A stretch of DNA of 64,000 nucleotides from Hyphomicrobiales bacterium (GTDB lineage: Bacteria > Pseudomonadota > Alphaproteobacteria > Rhizobiales > Xanthobacteraceae). Under the pieces are notes generated by a model. That model searched no databases. It was not told where the DNA came from and saw nothing but the letters and a program-made list of their open reading frames with translations. The stretch covers positions 124,001 to 188,000 of the forward strand of contig JADJPN010000005.1 of assembly GCA_016713235.1 (NCBI GenBank), written 5' to 3'. Shown one piece after another: positions 53,062-62,173 of the stretch (positions are counted from its first letter, which is position 1; every line of letters begins with the position of its first letter). The position numbers and the translations under genes were made by a program.

Positions 53062-53650
53062 TCAGAACGCCGGGATGACGATGTCTTCTTCGTCTGCCAG
53101 ATGGCGCGTCAGAATGTGGTCGAGCTTTTGCATCTTTCAATGCCGCACCGATCAAGTCCTTATCGGCGGTGTCCGCTTGAAACGCGCGAACATGGCTTTC
53201 GACCGCGTCCAGCGTTTCTTCGAGCACCCGGTGATCGCAATCGAGCAGATCGATCGGACGGCCGAGTTGCGGAAATACTTCCTTGAAGCGCGGGAAGTAC
53301 TGATCGTCCTCGACATGATGATGTACATGCGCGTGGCCGATCAGATGTCCGCCGACATGACGCAGGTTGTTCAAGAGCAGCGCTGACTGCATCTCGCCCT
53401 TCGGCATGTCCGCAAGCTTCTCGAGCCCGTCCACAAACAAGCCGGACTCGTGCAGCAGCGAGCGGTGAATGCCCTGCTACATCTCGGCGCCACGCCAGTA
53501 ATTGGTGTGCGAGCCCCACTCTTCCTTTGGCGTGTCGAACAGGAGTTTGCGCAGCTCCTCGGTCAGGCCGGGGCGCTGGGCAACATGGTGCTCTGGCGAG
53601 TCATAATTCGCAAACATGGTTTTACTCGTTTTTTGGAGTTCTTGGCGCAT
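53062..53650 (-). pseudogene. Hemerythrin-domain protein with in-frame stop and frameshift
   Basis: A four-helix hemerythrin-like protein is spread over two open segments in the same frame. The first (from ATG 53650, or 53617) ends KEEWGSHTNYWRGAEM, then TAG at 53479-53477. The frame continues as QGIHRSLLHESGLFVDGLEK, with iron-ligand-like histidines in HLIGHAHVHHHVEDDQYFPR and LLDCDHRVLEETLDAVE. Near the end a shift at an AAAA run restores KLDHILTRHLADEEDIVIPA, ending at TGA 53064-53062. The TAG probably replaced TGG (Trp) or CAG (Gln). Relatives sense or store oxygen or nitric oxide. As read the gene gives only a short N-terminal peptide. Confidence 0.75.
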
Positions 53651-53827
53651 ATAAGGCGGAAGTGGGACTTTACAAGCGCCGCTCTCGACACCCGGCGCGA
53701 ACGGCGCAAGACTGCTCGCACAGGGGCTTCGCGGGTCCGCGCTTGATGCGCTCGACCGGCGGCCGGCAATGCCGCCGCGCGAGTCTTCCGGCCAACCTGC
53801 CTGACCCAAAGATCAGGAGGAAATGTC

Positions 53828-54622
53828 ATGGCCACATTCCACGTTATCGCCGGCGCTTCCGAAACTCCCGAACATCCGGCAATACGCAAAATTGGCACAG
53901 ACGATCTGAAGCAGGCGCTGACGAAAGGCTGGCAGGACTTTGCCGCCTTCCCAAGCCAGGCGCTTTTCATCGTGCTTATTTATCCGATCGTAGGTTTCAT
54001 TTTGCTGCAACTTGCGATCGGAAACGCGACGCTGCCGCTGCTCTTTCCGTTAATCGCCGGCTTCGCACTGGTCGGGCCGCTTGCGGCCGTCGGACTGTAT
54101 GAGCTGAGCAGACGCCGGGAGCTGGGTCTCGACACGCACTGGACGCATGCGTTCGGTGTGCTGAGAAATCCGTCTATCTACGCGATCGCGGCGCTCGGCG
54201 TGGTGCTCCTGATTTTGTTCTTCGGCTGGATGACTTCCGCGCACGCGATTTTCATGGCGCTCATGGGTCCTTACGCGCCGGACTCCGTCGCGTCGTTCCT
54301 GCGCGAAGTGCTGACAACGGAGGCCGGGTGGTATCTGATTGTTGTCGGCAACGCGGTTGGCTTTCTGTTCGCAGCGGCCGTGCTGGCCATCGGCGCCATT
54401 TCCTTTCCGATGCTGGTCGATCGCGACGTCGGCGCAGCGGCGGCAGTGTGGACGTCGATCCGCGTCGTCATCGCTAACCCCGTGACGATGGCGCTTTGGG
54501 GCGCGATTGTCGGATCGCTGCTGCTGCTTGGCTCGCTACCATTCTTCGTGGGACTCGCCGTGGTGATGCCACTCCTCGGGCATGCCAGTTGGCATCTTTA
54601 CCGGTGCGCGGTTGGCCCTTAG
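53828..54622 (+). CDS. DUF2189 integral membrane protein
   Basis: This 264-residue protein has about six membrane segments (LFIVLIYPIVGFILLQLAIG, YAIAALGVVLLILFFGWMT, LYEL loops) and the DUF2189 features DDLKQALTKGWQDFAAFPSQ and LVGPLAAVGLYELSRRRELG. The function of the family is unknown. The ATG at 53828 is preceded by AGGAGG. Its TAG overlaps the TAA of the convergent hydrolase gene within TTAG. The gene is complete. Confidence 0.88.
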   Translation: MATFHVIAGASETPEHPAIRKIGTDDLKQALTKGWQDFAAFPSQALFIVLIYPIVGFILLQLAIGNATLPLLFPLIAGFALVGPLAAVGLYELSRRRELGLDTHWTHAFGVLRNPSIYAIAALGVVLLILFFGWMTSAHAIFMALMGPYAPDSVASFLREVLTTEAGWYLIVVGNAVGFLFAAAVLAIGAISFPMLVDRDVGAAAAVWTSIRVVIANPVTMALWGAIVGSLLLLGSLPFFVGLAVVMPLLGHASWHLYRCAVGP

Positions 54623-55467
54623 CGCAGCGCGACGCGCAGCAGCCAGTCTTTCAGATCCGCAAGCACTGCCGAACGATCTGGCTCCCGTTCGTTGTAGATT
54701 TCATGCCAAAGGCCCTCGTAGACTTTCAATGTACACAGACCCGCCGGTGCACGAGCCGCAAACTCCCGTGCGCCGGACGGGTCAACAAGCCCGTCATCGC
54801 CCGCAGCCTGAAGAAGCGTCGGCACCGCCAACTTCCCTGCATCGCGGATCGCTTTCTCCCCGGCGTCCAGAATGAAATTTGTCAGCCGAGGCGAAATTAA
54901 TTGGTGATTCAACGGGTCTAACTTGGCTTGCGCAAGCACTGCAGCGTCATGTGAGATTTTGTCGAGCGGCAATCCGTGCGGCACTGCCAGATTAGGCGCG
55001 ACATACTCCAACATTTGCACTGCATTCCTCATCAACGCGCCGATCAGCGAAGCCAGACCCGGCGATGACAGAACCAGAGCGCTTGGCGTCACCCGCCCTC
55101 CTGTGACGGCACGCGCAACGATCGCGCCGCCCATACTGTGACCGAGAAGAACCGGCGGCCTTCCGGTTGCATCAACGTCGCTGCACATTCTGTCGAAGAC
55201 GATCTTGAGATCGTCTAGCAGCGCATCGCGCGATGGGATGGTACCGCGCCCTCCTTCCGACCGCCCGAAGCCTCGATGGTCATAAGCCCATACATCAAGC
55301 CCGATACCACTCATAAGTTCGGCGACGTGCGCGTATCTACCGCCGTGCTCACCCAGGCCATGTACAATAAGTGCGCGCCCGACGCGCGGCGCGTCACTGG
55401 ACGCAGCCCATTTGGAAACGTGGAGCTTTGTTCCGTCGGCAGACTCGATCATTGCCATTTTGAGCAT
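54619..55467 (-). CDS. Alpha/beta hydrolase, monoacylglycerol lipase-like
   Basis: This 282-residue serine hydrolase has the lid-containing plan of monoglyceride lipases: ALIVHGLGEHGGRYAHVAEL, VWAYDHRGFGRSEGGRGTIP, nucleophile elbow LLGHSMGGAIVAR, aspartate in QAAGDDGLVDPSGA and histidine in EGLWHEIYNE. It probably hydrolyses acylglycerols or lysophospholipids in the cytoplasm. The gene is complete and converges on DUF2189 with overlapping stops. Confidence 0.88.
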   Translation of the reverse strand: MLKMAMIESADGTKLHVSKWAASSDAPRVGRALIVHGLGEHGGRYAHVAELMSGIGLDVWAYDHRGFGRSEGGRGTIPSRDALLDDLKIVFDRMCSDVDATGRPPVLLGHSMGGAIVARAVTGGRVTPSALVLSSPGLASLIGALMRNAVQMLEYVAPNLAVPHGLPLDKISHDAAVLAQAKLDPLNHQLISPRLTNFILDAGEKAIRDAGKLAVPTLLQAAGDDGLVDPSGAREFAARAPAGLCTLKVYEGLWHEIYNEREPDRSAVLADLKDWLLRVALR

Positions 55468-55671
55468 TCCTGTCAGTGACGCTGAAAGTGTTGCGCACTT
55501 TGTGTTAAGACGCCAACCAGGCGTGCTAACTTACGTCTCGAAGAAAAAATGAGAACCCGTGTCGCCGAAACGTTTTTTTAGTCGAAGCGACGCGATCGCC
55601 CCCTAGCGACTAACCTGCCTGCCGTAACGTCACGCTTCCATGCCGGCCAGCCCGCGTTGTAGGAAGCCTCC

Positions 55672-56502
55672 ATGTATGACGCGATCGCATTCGCCGGTGG
55701 AGGTAACCGCTGCTACTGGCAGGGCGGCTTTTATGAAGCCGTTGCCGAAAAGCGTGATCTGAAGGCGCCCTTGATGACCGCCGTCAGTGCGGGATCATTC
55801 GCACTTTCCTACTCGCTCCTCGGTGTCGGACCGCGCGTGCGGGAACTCGTGGTCGCGGCCTGTGGCTCGCATCTCAGAAACGTTGATTTTAAAGGCTGGC
55901 GCGCAGGCAAGCCGATGTATCCCGTTGGTCCGATGTATCTCGACCTCCTGCGCAACGTGTTCGACGATGCCGCGCTGAAGCGCCTGCAGTCACTGACGGA
56001 CATTCGGATCGCGGTAGCACGGCTGCCACGAGGCATGCCGCCGATACTGGGGGCCATGCTTGGCATCGGCGCCTACCAGATCGAAAAGAAGCTGTTTCAT
56101 CCCGTGCATCCGACTTTCGGGCGCAAGCTCGGCATCAAGCAGGAATTCCTGAGCGTCCGCGACCTGAAGCAGGCGTCCGATTTGCACGATCTCATCATCG
56201 CGAGCGGAGGCGTGCCGCCCTTCATGCCGGTGACCAAGATCGGCGACCGGCCGGCCTTCGATGGCGGGCTCGTCGATAATGTACCGGTCGTGCCGCTCGC
56301 GCCGGTCGAGCGTGACGGCGGCAGGACACTCGTGCTGCTCACGCGCCGGTACAAGAAGCTGCCTGAAATCGCCGGCCGGACTTACGTGCAGCCTTCCGAG
56401 CCAATTCCGATCTCACAATTCGACATCACGAATGCCGATGGGTTCCGGAAAGCTTACGAACTCGGCCTGAAAGACGGCAAAACGTTTGTGGCGTCGGTTT
56501 AG
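55672..56502 (+). CDS. Patatin-like phospholipase
   Basis: This 276-residue protein has the patatin catalytic pattern. The oxyanion hole is in AIAFAGGGNRCYWQGGFYEA, the Gly-x-Ser-x-Gly-like serine site is TAVSAGSFALSY (with Val-Ser in place of Gly-x-Ser), and the catalytic aspartate is in PAFDGGLVDNVP. It probably removes acyl chains from phospholipids. It has no signal peptide. The ATG at 55672 follows GGAAGCC. The gene is complete. Confidence 0.88.
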   Translation: MYDAIAFAGGGNRCYWQGGFYEAVAEKRDLKAPLMTAVSAGSFALSYSLLGVGPRVRELVVAACGSHLRNVDFKGWRAGKPMYPVGPMYLDLLRNVFDDAALKRLQSLTDIRIAVARLPRGMPPILGAMLGIGAYQIEKKLFHPVHPTFGRKLGIKQEFLSVRDLKQASDLHDLIIASGGVPPFMPVTKIGDRPAFDGGLVDNVPVVPLAPVERDGGRTLVLLTRRYKKLPEIAGRTYVQPSEPIPISQFDITNADGFRKAYELGLKDGKTFVASV

Positions 56503-56511
56503 CTCGCCAGC

Positions 56512-57221
56512 TCAGGCGGCTGGCTTGACGATTTTCAGCGACAGATCCGGCAGGCCTGCGATTTTCGCAACCAGCGTATCGCCGACGATCACCGGGCCGA
56601 CATTCTCCGGGGTGCCTGACATGATGATGTCACCTGCTTTCAACTCAAACAGCTGCGATAGCCGCGCAATCTGCTCGGCAACGCTCCACATCATCTGCGA
56701 AAGATCAGCCTTTTGCTTCACCGCGCCGTTCACTTCGAGCGATATGTCACCCGCCTTGAAGTGACCGGTCTTGGCAACCGGATGAATCGGTCCGATCGGA
56801 GCGCTGTTGTCGAAGCCCTTACCGATGTCCCAAGGCTTCTTTCCATCCTTCATCTCCGACTGGAGATCGCGACGGGTCATATCGAGGCCGACCGCGTAGC
56901 CGAAAACGCAATCGAGCGCCTTTTCGACTGGAATGTTCCGTCCGCCTTTATCCAGGGCCGCTACCAGCTCGACTTCGTAGTGATAGTTCTTCGTGAGCGG
57001 CGGATACGGATGCTCCGCACTGACCCCGGGCATCACGACCTGCACGTCGTCGCCCGGTTTCTGGAAGAAAAACGGCGGTTCTCGCGTCGGATCCGAGCCC
57101 ATTTCACGCGCGTGCGCCGCGTAATTGCGGCCGATGCAGTAGACGCGGCGGACAGGAACACCTGATCGCCGCCGGCGATCGGAATGGCGCCGTGGGCAAC
57201 GTCGAAGATTTGCTTTGTCAT
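56512..57221 (-). CDS. Fumarylacetoacetate hydrolase (FAH) family protein (one frameshift)
   Basis: The core has VRRVYCIGRNYAAHAREMGS, FFFQKPGDDVQVVMPG, YEVELVAALDKGGRNIPVEK (metal-binding E-x-E type) and GDIIMSGTPENVGPV, as in FAH-family hydrolases or decarboxylases of aromatic degradation. The N-terminus MTKQIFDVAHGAIPIAGGDQ from ATG 57221 joins the core after one missing C near base 57150 (VF-PVRRVYC). Repaired, the protein has about 236 residues. The substrate is uncertain: acylpyruvate or oxaloacetate-like. It faces the patatin gene tail to tail. Confidence 0.86.
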
Positions 57222-57472
57222 TGGAAGGACTTTTATGCGCGTGCGTTAGGTCACTGCCTATCGCGGCGAAGCCCGCAACACCAGTGGCCGCCACAAATCA
57301 GCCATGCAAAATTAGCAATTCGGTAACAATGACATGCGGTTATCGCATTGCAGCAATGAGCCACTATCGGTATCGCACCGCACCATCAAAGCGTATCTAC
57401 TGCTTCATGAAATTAGCGATTCCGCTTCAGCCGAGGGCGCGACGGGATTGCGAGACGTGAAGGAGACTAAAC

Positions 57473-57637
57473 ATGTTGATCTGGGGTTTTCTGCTCAAGC
57501 AGATCCGCCGCTGGCGCACTTACCGCCGTACCTACAACGAACTCGTGTCGCTCGACGACCGCACGCTGGCTGACATCAATATCAGCCGCAGCGAAATTCC
57601 GGACATCGCGCGCCACGCCGCGGCGGCCATTCACTAA
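57473..57637 (+). CDS. DUF1127 (YjiS-like) small protein
   Basis: A 54-residue arginine-rich protein starts at the ATG at 57473 after AAGGAG. It shows the DUF1127 signature: RRWRTYRRTYNELVSLDDRT followed by LADINISRSEIPDIARHAAA. Such proteins are RNA-binding regulators of phosphate, carbon or colonisation genes in alphaproteobacteria and are often strongly expressed. A good intrinsic terminator follows 22 bases after the stop, so the gene is a complete single transcription unit. Confidence 0.9.
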   Translation: MLIWGFLLKQIRRWRTYRRTYNELVSLDDRTLADINISRSEIPDIARHAAAAIH

Positions 57638-57659
57638 ATCTACTACCGACTAGTCGCGT

Positions 57660-57696
57660 AAGGCCCTGGCGTTCCTCCCCGCCGGGGCCTTTTTCT
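57660..57696 (+). terminator. Intrinsic terminator after the DUF1127 gene
   Basis: AAGGCCC pairs with GGGCCTT around a partly paired GC-rich loop, and the stem runs into TTTTTCTTT. This is a classical rho-independent terminator for the rightward DUF1127 transcript. Confidence 0.85.
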
Positions 57697-57706
57697 TTGC
57701 GCGCGC

Positions 57707-57805
57707 CTAGCTGCCCTTCATCCAACGTTCCAAAGGCACCGTATCGGGACGCTCGCCGCGCTTCAGAATTTGAGATACGCGCGCAATGTCAGTCCCATTA
57801 TGCAT
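57707..57805 (-). CDS. Possible 32-codon reading frame or gene remnant
   Basis: A leftward frame from ATG 57805 to TAG 57709-57707 reads MHNGTDIARVSQILKRGERP and ends TVPLERWMKGS. Its composition looks protein-like rather than random (charged, amphipathic, Trp near the end), and it could be the C-terminus of a lost gene or a tiny protein. It lies directly after the squalene synthase-like gene on the same strand. I do not recognise it, and no ribosome binding site is clear. Confidence 0.25.
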   Translation of the reverse strand: MHNGTDIARVSQILKRGERPDTVPLERWMKGS

Positions 57806-57823
57806 TCGCGCGGCACTGCAGTT

Positions 57824-58657
57824 TCAGATTTTTCCAGATCTTGCCGCGCGCCAAAGCGCAAACTGCGTGCGAAGCCGCGACACATCGGGATCGGAACGAA
57901 ACGGATCGTAGTCCGACTTTTCCATCCGCGTGAGATAAAGCGGAATTAACGCGGCTGGCAAAAAAGCGGGTAAAGACGACACTCGGAGACTCGTGGCGCG
58001 CAGCGACGAAAGTTCCCGCCCTACAGCGCTGTAAAGTTCCACTAGCGTGGCACGAAGTCCGCCGGAGTTTTCTCCAGCAAGCGCACTCGCAGTGTGAACG
58101 CCATGTGCCGCCAACAAATCCAGCGGGATAAATAAACGGCCTTTTGACACGTCCCATGCAAGACTTCGCAAGACACGCGTGAGGCCGATCGCTCTTCCGG
58201 CAAAGCGCACGGCCCTGTCCTCCTCATTTGCACTGTCGAGTATTCGCACGGCTTGCGCGATAATCGTACCAGCCGTCGCGTCGAGATACGTATTGAGTTT
58301 CTCGTGCGACTCCATCGATTGCCCAAGCAGATCGAACTGTTTTGCATCGATCGCTGCAACCAGCGCGTCGGCAGAAAGGCCGCATCGTGCCATCGTATCC
58401 AGTAACGCGGCAGCAACTGGATTAGCCAGCGCCTCCTCCGCGCGCTCACCGCCGATTGCTTCGCGCCACCACTGAAAGCGGATCTCGCCTGCCATCGGTT
58501 CGTGCACCGCGTCCGGGACATGCGCGATTTCAAGATCGAAGGCATAGAGCGCGAACAGATGCGCCCGCATTTTCGCGGGCGCGAACAAGGCGGCTAGAAA
58601 GCGCTCGCGGTCACGCTCGCGCACCAGCGCTTCGCAATACTCGTAGTTCGCCTTCAT
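57824..58657 (-). CDS. Squalene/phytoene synthase-like protein (NDUFAF6-type)
   Basis: This 277-residue all-helical protein shows ALYAFDLEIAHVPDAVHEPM, IRFQWWREAIGG, FAGRAIGLTRVLRSLAWDVS and KGRLFIPLDLL, which place it in the squalene/phytoene synthase fold. The two Asp-rich DxxxD prenyl-diphosphate sites are not well preserved, as in the NDUFAF6 branch linked to complex I assembly. A true terpenoid synthase is therefore unlikely. It follows the Mth938-like gene by five bases, in the same transcript as secD-secF. The gene is complete. Confidence 0.82.
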   Translation of the reverse strand: MKANYEYCEALVRERDRERFLAALFAPAKMRAHLFALYAFDLEIAHVPDAVHEPMAGEIRFQWWREAIGGERAEEALANPVAAALLDTMARCGLSADALVAAIDAKQFDLLGQSMESHEKLNTYLDATAGTIIAQAVRILDSANEEDRAVRFAGRAIGLTRVLRSLAWDVSKGRLFIPLDLLAAHGVHTASALAGENSGGLRATLVELYSAVGRELSSLRATSLRVSSLPAFLPAALIPLYLTRMEKSDYDPFRSDPDVSRLRTQFALWRAARSGKI

Positions 58658-58662
58658 GAACT

Positions 58663-59046
58663 TCAGCTTACAGCAATTAGAGCGGCGGCGACCCGGCGGC
58701 CTTCATCCAGCAGAACGTTGTACGTGGAAGCAGCGCCGCCGGTCGGCTGTATATCGACCGATATCTTAGCTTCCTTGCAGCGCTTTCGCAGCGTGGCCGG
58801 CAATGCAATCGGGTCACGCCCGGAGCCGATCATCAACAGGTCGATCTCGGTGGCTTGCGCGAAAACCCGCGCCAGCGATTGTTCGGTGATTTCCTGAGGC
58901 GAGAATACGTCCCACGCATAGATGCCGCTCGGCACGATCAGAAGCGAGCCGCGATGCGACATGCCGGCAAAGCGGAAGCCGCCCTGCCCGTATCCGTCGA
59001 TGGGCGCGCGGCCCGGAAAATGCGGATCGTCTTTCGAAACGCTCAC
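58663..59046 (-). CDS. Mth938-like (DUF498) domain protein
   Basis: This 127-residue protein has the Mth938 fold markers GYGQGGFRFAGMSHRGSLLI, VPSGIYAWDVFSPQEIT, LLMIGSGRDPIALP and a C-terminal AASTYNVLLDEGRRVAAALI. The human relative NDUFAF3 helps assemble respiratory complex I. The next gene resembles NDUFAF6, also a complex I assembly factor, which makes the pairing suggestive. Its ATG region overlaps the secF stop by four bases. The gene is complete. Confidence 0.88.
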   Translation of the reverse strand: MSVSKDDPHFPGRAPIDGYGQGGFRFAGMSHRGSLLIVPSGIYAWDVFSPQEITEQSLARVFAQATEIDLLMIGSGRDPIALPATLRKRCKEAKISVDIQPTGGAASTYNVLLDEGRRVAAALIAVS

Positions 59047-59993
59047 GGAGTAACGCGCGAAGGCGTGTTGTCCGTCGTAGATTCCCGCTCGCGGTTCGCG
59101 CCGACGCCGAGATACATCAGCATCGGTGCTGCAATGAAGATCGACGTATAGGTACCAACAAGCACGACGCCGAAGGTCATCACCGCCGCGAAGCCATGGA
59201 TCGCGCGGCCACCCCAGATCAGAAGCGCGATCAACGCCAGTGTCACGGTCACGTGCGTGATCACCGAACGCGAAAGCGTCTGGTTCACGCCTTCGTTCAG
59301 CAATTCTTTCATCGGCAAGCGCTTGTACTTGCGCAGCAGCTCGCGAATGCGGTCATAGATCACGACCGTATCGTTGAGCGAATAGCCGAGAATGGTCAGC
59401 AGGGCCGCGACCGAGGTCAGATCGAAGTCGATCTGCGTGACTGCCATAAAGCCGATGGTCAGCACGATGTCGTGCAAATTGGCGACGGTCGCGCCAAGCG
59501 CGAACTGCCATTCGAAGCGGAACCACAGGTAAATCAGAATGCCGATGATCGCGAGACCGAGACCGACGATGCCGTAACCGAGCAATTCCGCGGACACGCG
59601 TGGGCCGACCACTTCGACGCGGCGATATTCGACGCCATCGCCGAGCGCGGAGCGCACTCTGGCTACCACTGCCTGTTGGGCTGCGTCACCACCAGGCTGC
59701 TGCGCAACACGGATCAACACTTCGTTGCTGCCGAACTGCTGTAACTGCACTTCGCCAAGCTCGAGTTTCTCGAGCGTGGCGCGCATGCCAGAAATATCGA
59801 CCTTCGGCGTCTTGCTCTGCACCTCGATCAGCGTGCCGCCCTTGAAGTCGATGCCGAGGTTCAGGCCGTAATGATAATAGGCAAACACAGCCAGAATCGT
59901 GAGCAGCGCCGAGACCGGAAAGCTGATCCGGCGAAACTGCACGAAGTTGAACTTGGTCTCGTCCGGAACCAGACGAAGCAGCGGAATACGCAT
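59043..59993 (-). CDS. secF: Protein translocase subunit SecF
   Basis: This 316-residue inner-membrane subunit works with SecD to drive proteins through SecYEG using the proton gradient. It has the first helix (SFPVSALLTILAVFAYYHYG), the LGIDFKGGTLIEVQ motif, a periplasmic domain and five more helices with DLTSVAALLTILGYSLNDTV and VIYDRIRE. It overlaps the Mth938-like gene by four bases and lies 15 bases after secD. The gene is complete. Confidence 0.95.
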   Translation of the reverse strand: MRIPLLRLVPDETKFNFVQFRRISFPVSALLTILAVFAYYHYGLNLGIDFKGGTLIEVQSKTPKVDISGMRATLEKLELGEVQLQQFGSNEVLIRVAQQPGGDAAQQAVVARVRSALGDGVEYRRVEVVGPRVSAELLGYGIVGLGLAIIGILIYLWFRFEWQFALGATVANLHDIVLTIGFMAVTQIDFDLTSVAALLTILGYSLNDTVVIYDRIRELLRKYKRLPMKELLNEGVNQTLSRSVITHVTVTLALIALLIWGGRAIHGFAAVMTFGVVLVGTYTSIFIAAPMLMYLGVGANRERESTTDNTPSRVTP

Positions 59994-60008
59994 GGAACGT
60001 CGCTCCGG

Positions 60009-61596
60009 TCAGATCTGCAGGGTCTTCGGGCGCCACCAGTGATACCAGAGCGCAACCAGAAGACGGGTGAAGGTGAAGGCGGTGAAGAGCGTCGTGAGGA
60101 TGCCGATGCCGAAGGTAACGGCAAAGCCGCGTACCGGCCCGGTGCCGACATAAAACAGTACGGCGGCGGCAATGAACGTGGTCAGATTCGAGTCGAGAAT
60201 GGTCGCCAGCGCTCGATCGAAGCCGGCATTCAGCGCCGATAGCGCCGAACGTCCCGCCCGCACCTTCTTCGCGCATGCGCTCATAGATGAGCACGTTGGA
60301 GTCAACCGCGATGCCGACCGTCAACACGATGCCGGCAATGCCCGGCAGCGTCAGCGTCGCCCCAAGCAGCGAAAGAATACCGAGGATCATGCCGACGTTC
60401 ACGGCGACCGCGATATTCGCGAACAGCCCGAACAGCCCGTAGGTCGCGAGCATGAAGAGGACCACGAAGACCGAGCCGATCAGCGCGGCTTTGATACCAG
60501 CCTGAATCGAATCTTCGCCAAGACCAGCGCCAACTGTGCGCTCTTCAATCACGGTCAATGCGGCGGGCAGCGCACCCGCGCGCAGCAGAATGGCAAGATC
60601 GTTCGCCGACTGCGCGGTGAAGCTGCCGGAAATCTGGCCGGAGCCGCCGAGAATAGGTTCACGGATGGTTGGCGCCGAGATCACACGATTGTCGAGCACG
60701 ATCGCAAACGGACGACCGACATTGTCACGTGTCGCATTCGCGAAGCGCCGCGCGCCAGCTGAATTAAACCGGAAGTTCACGACCCATTCGCCGGTGCGCG
60801 AATCCGTACCTGGCTGCGCATCAATCAAGTCTTCGCCCGCGACGACGACGCGCTTCTCGATTACGTAATCCTGACCTTCGTTCGAAGGCAGCACCTCGGA
60901 ATCGACCGGCGGATTGGCCTTCGCCTGCTGCGCCGAAGTCGTGAGATCGACCATACGGAAGGAGAGTTTTGCGGTCTGCCCGATGAGGTCGATCAGGCGC
61001 TTCGGATTATCGAGCCCCGGCACCTGCACGAGAATGCGGTCCAGCCCCTGACGCTGAATCGATGGCTCGACTGTGCCGAGTTCGTCAACACGCTTACGCA
61101 CGATTTCGATCGACTGCTCGACCGACTGACCGATGCGCTGGACGATGCCCGCGTTCGAGATCGTCAGACGGATCAAGCCAGCATTTTCGGTGATTTCAAT
61201 GTCCTGAATATTCGATCCGGCAAAGGCGCCCGAAAGCGGCTGTGAAAGCTCGCGCAACTTACGCAGCGCTTCCTGGATATCTTTTTCTTCGCGAATACGA
61301 ACGTTGACCGCTAGCCCTTGAAGCGCGAGGTTTGTGTAACCGATCTTTGCTTCACGCAGCACGCGACGCACGTCGTCGCGTAAGTTCTCGCCCTTTTCCT
61401 TGCGGACGAAATCGGCGTCCACTTGCAGCAAAAGATGCGAGCCACCCTGCAAATCGAGGCCGAGCACCATCTTGCGCTTCAACACGGACGGCAGTGCGTC
61501 GAACGTCGACGGCGCCAACAGGTTCGGGACCGCGAGCAGACAAATAATCGTCGAGAAGACGATGATTGCGAAAGCTCGCCAGGTGGAAAAATGCAT
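60009..61596 (-). CDS. secD: Protein translocase subunit SecD (one frameshift)
   Basis: SecD is the larger partner of SecF. The N-terminal helix is followed by LGLDLQGGSHLLLQVD, the large periplasmic domain (VRIREEKDIQEALRKLRELS, VQVPGLDNPKRLIDLIGQTA) and the membrane domain (GIAGIVLTVGIAVDSNVLIY, ERMREE). At about base 60270 one extra A turns EEVRAGRSALSALNAGF out of frame. The true C-terminus TLLDSNLTTF-like region and WWRPKTLQI ends at TGA 60011-60009. As read, the first frame runs on through secF in a wrong frame. Repaired length is about 528 residues. The ATG at 61596 is well placed. Confidence 0.93.
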
Positions 61597-61641
61597 GTTT
61601 TGATTCCCGAACGCGCGACAAACAGCGCTACGCTACGCTCG

Positions 61642-61971
61642 TTATTCCTTAACCGGCTCGCCCTTGGCGCGAACTTCGGTCACCATCTGCTTGACCTGAC
61701 GGATCTTGATGCCGTCGGCGATTTCGACTTCCACTTCGTGGTCGTCGATCACTTTCGAAATTTTTCCGATAACGCCACCATTGATGATCACGGTGTCGCC
61801 ACGGCGAAGATTCTTCACCATCTCCGCGTGCGCCTTCACCCGCTTCTGCTGCGGACGCAGGATCAGGAAATACATGATCACGAAGATCGCGATGAAGGGG
61901 AGCAACGACACCAGCATGTCACGCTGCCGCCGGCCGGCGCTGCCTTGCGCATAAGCGGGGGTAATAAACAT
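61642..61971 (-). CDS. yajC: Preprotein translocase accessory subunit YajC
   Basis: This 109-residue protein has one membrane segment (MLVSLLPFIAIFVIMYFLIL) followed by RPQQKRVKAHAEMVKNLRRG and DTVIINGGVIGKISKVIDDH, the standard YajC layout. It binds SecDF. The ATG at 61971 (MFITPAYAQG) is preceded by GAGGAGG; a start 18 codons upstream is unlikely. It is the first gene of the yajC-secD-secF-Mth938-like-SQS-like run. The gene is complete. Confidence 0.93.
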   Translation of the reverse strand: MFITPAYAQGSAGRRQRDMLVSLLPFIAIFVIMYFLILRPQQKRVKAHAEMVKNLRRGDTVIINGGVIGKISKVIDDHEVEVEIADGIKIRQVKQMVTEVRAKGEPVKE

Positions 61972-62173
61972 GGCCTCCTCGGGGCTTTCAGGATGGGCGG
62001 CAGCGCCGGAACGGCCCGCCGCCAAATCGGCGGGGACTATACTTGCGGAGGACCGGATTGCAACGGAATCAGGCCTTTTCTGCGCTCATAAAGCCTAATT
62101 TGCCCTATGCAATGGGTCGTCTTGCCTGCGGCAAAGCCGCCGCGCTATGCCGCCCATAGCCAAGGAAGCCGTA

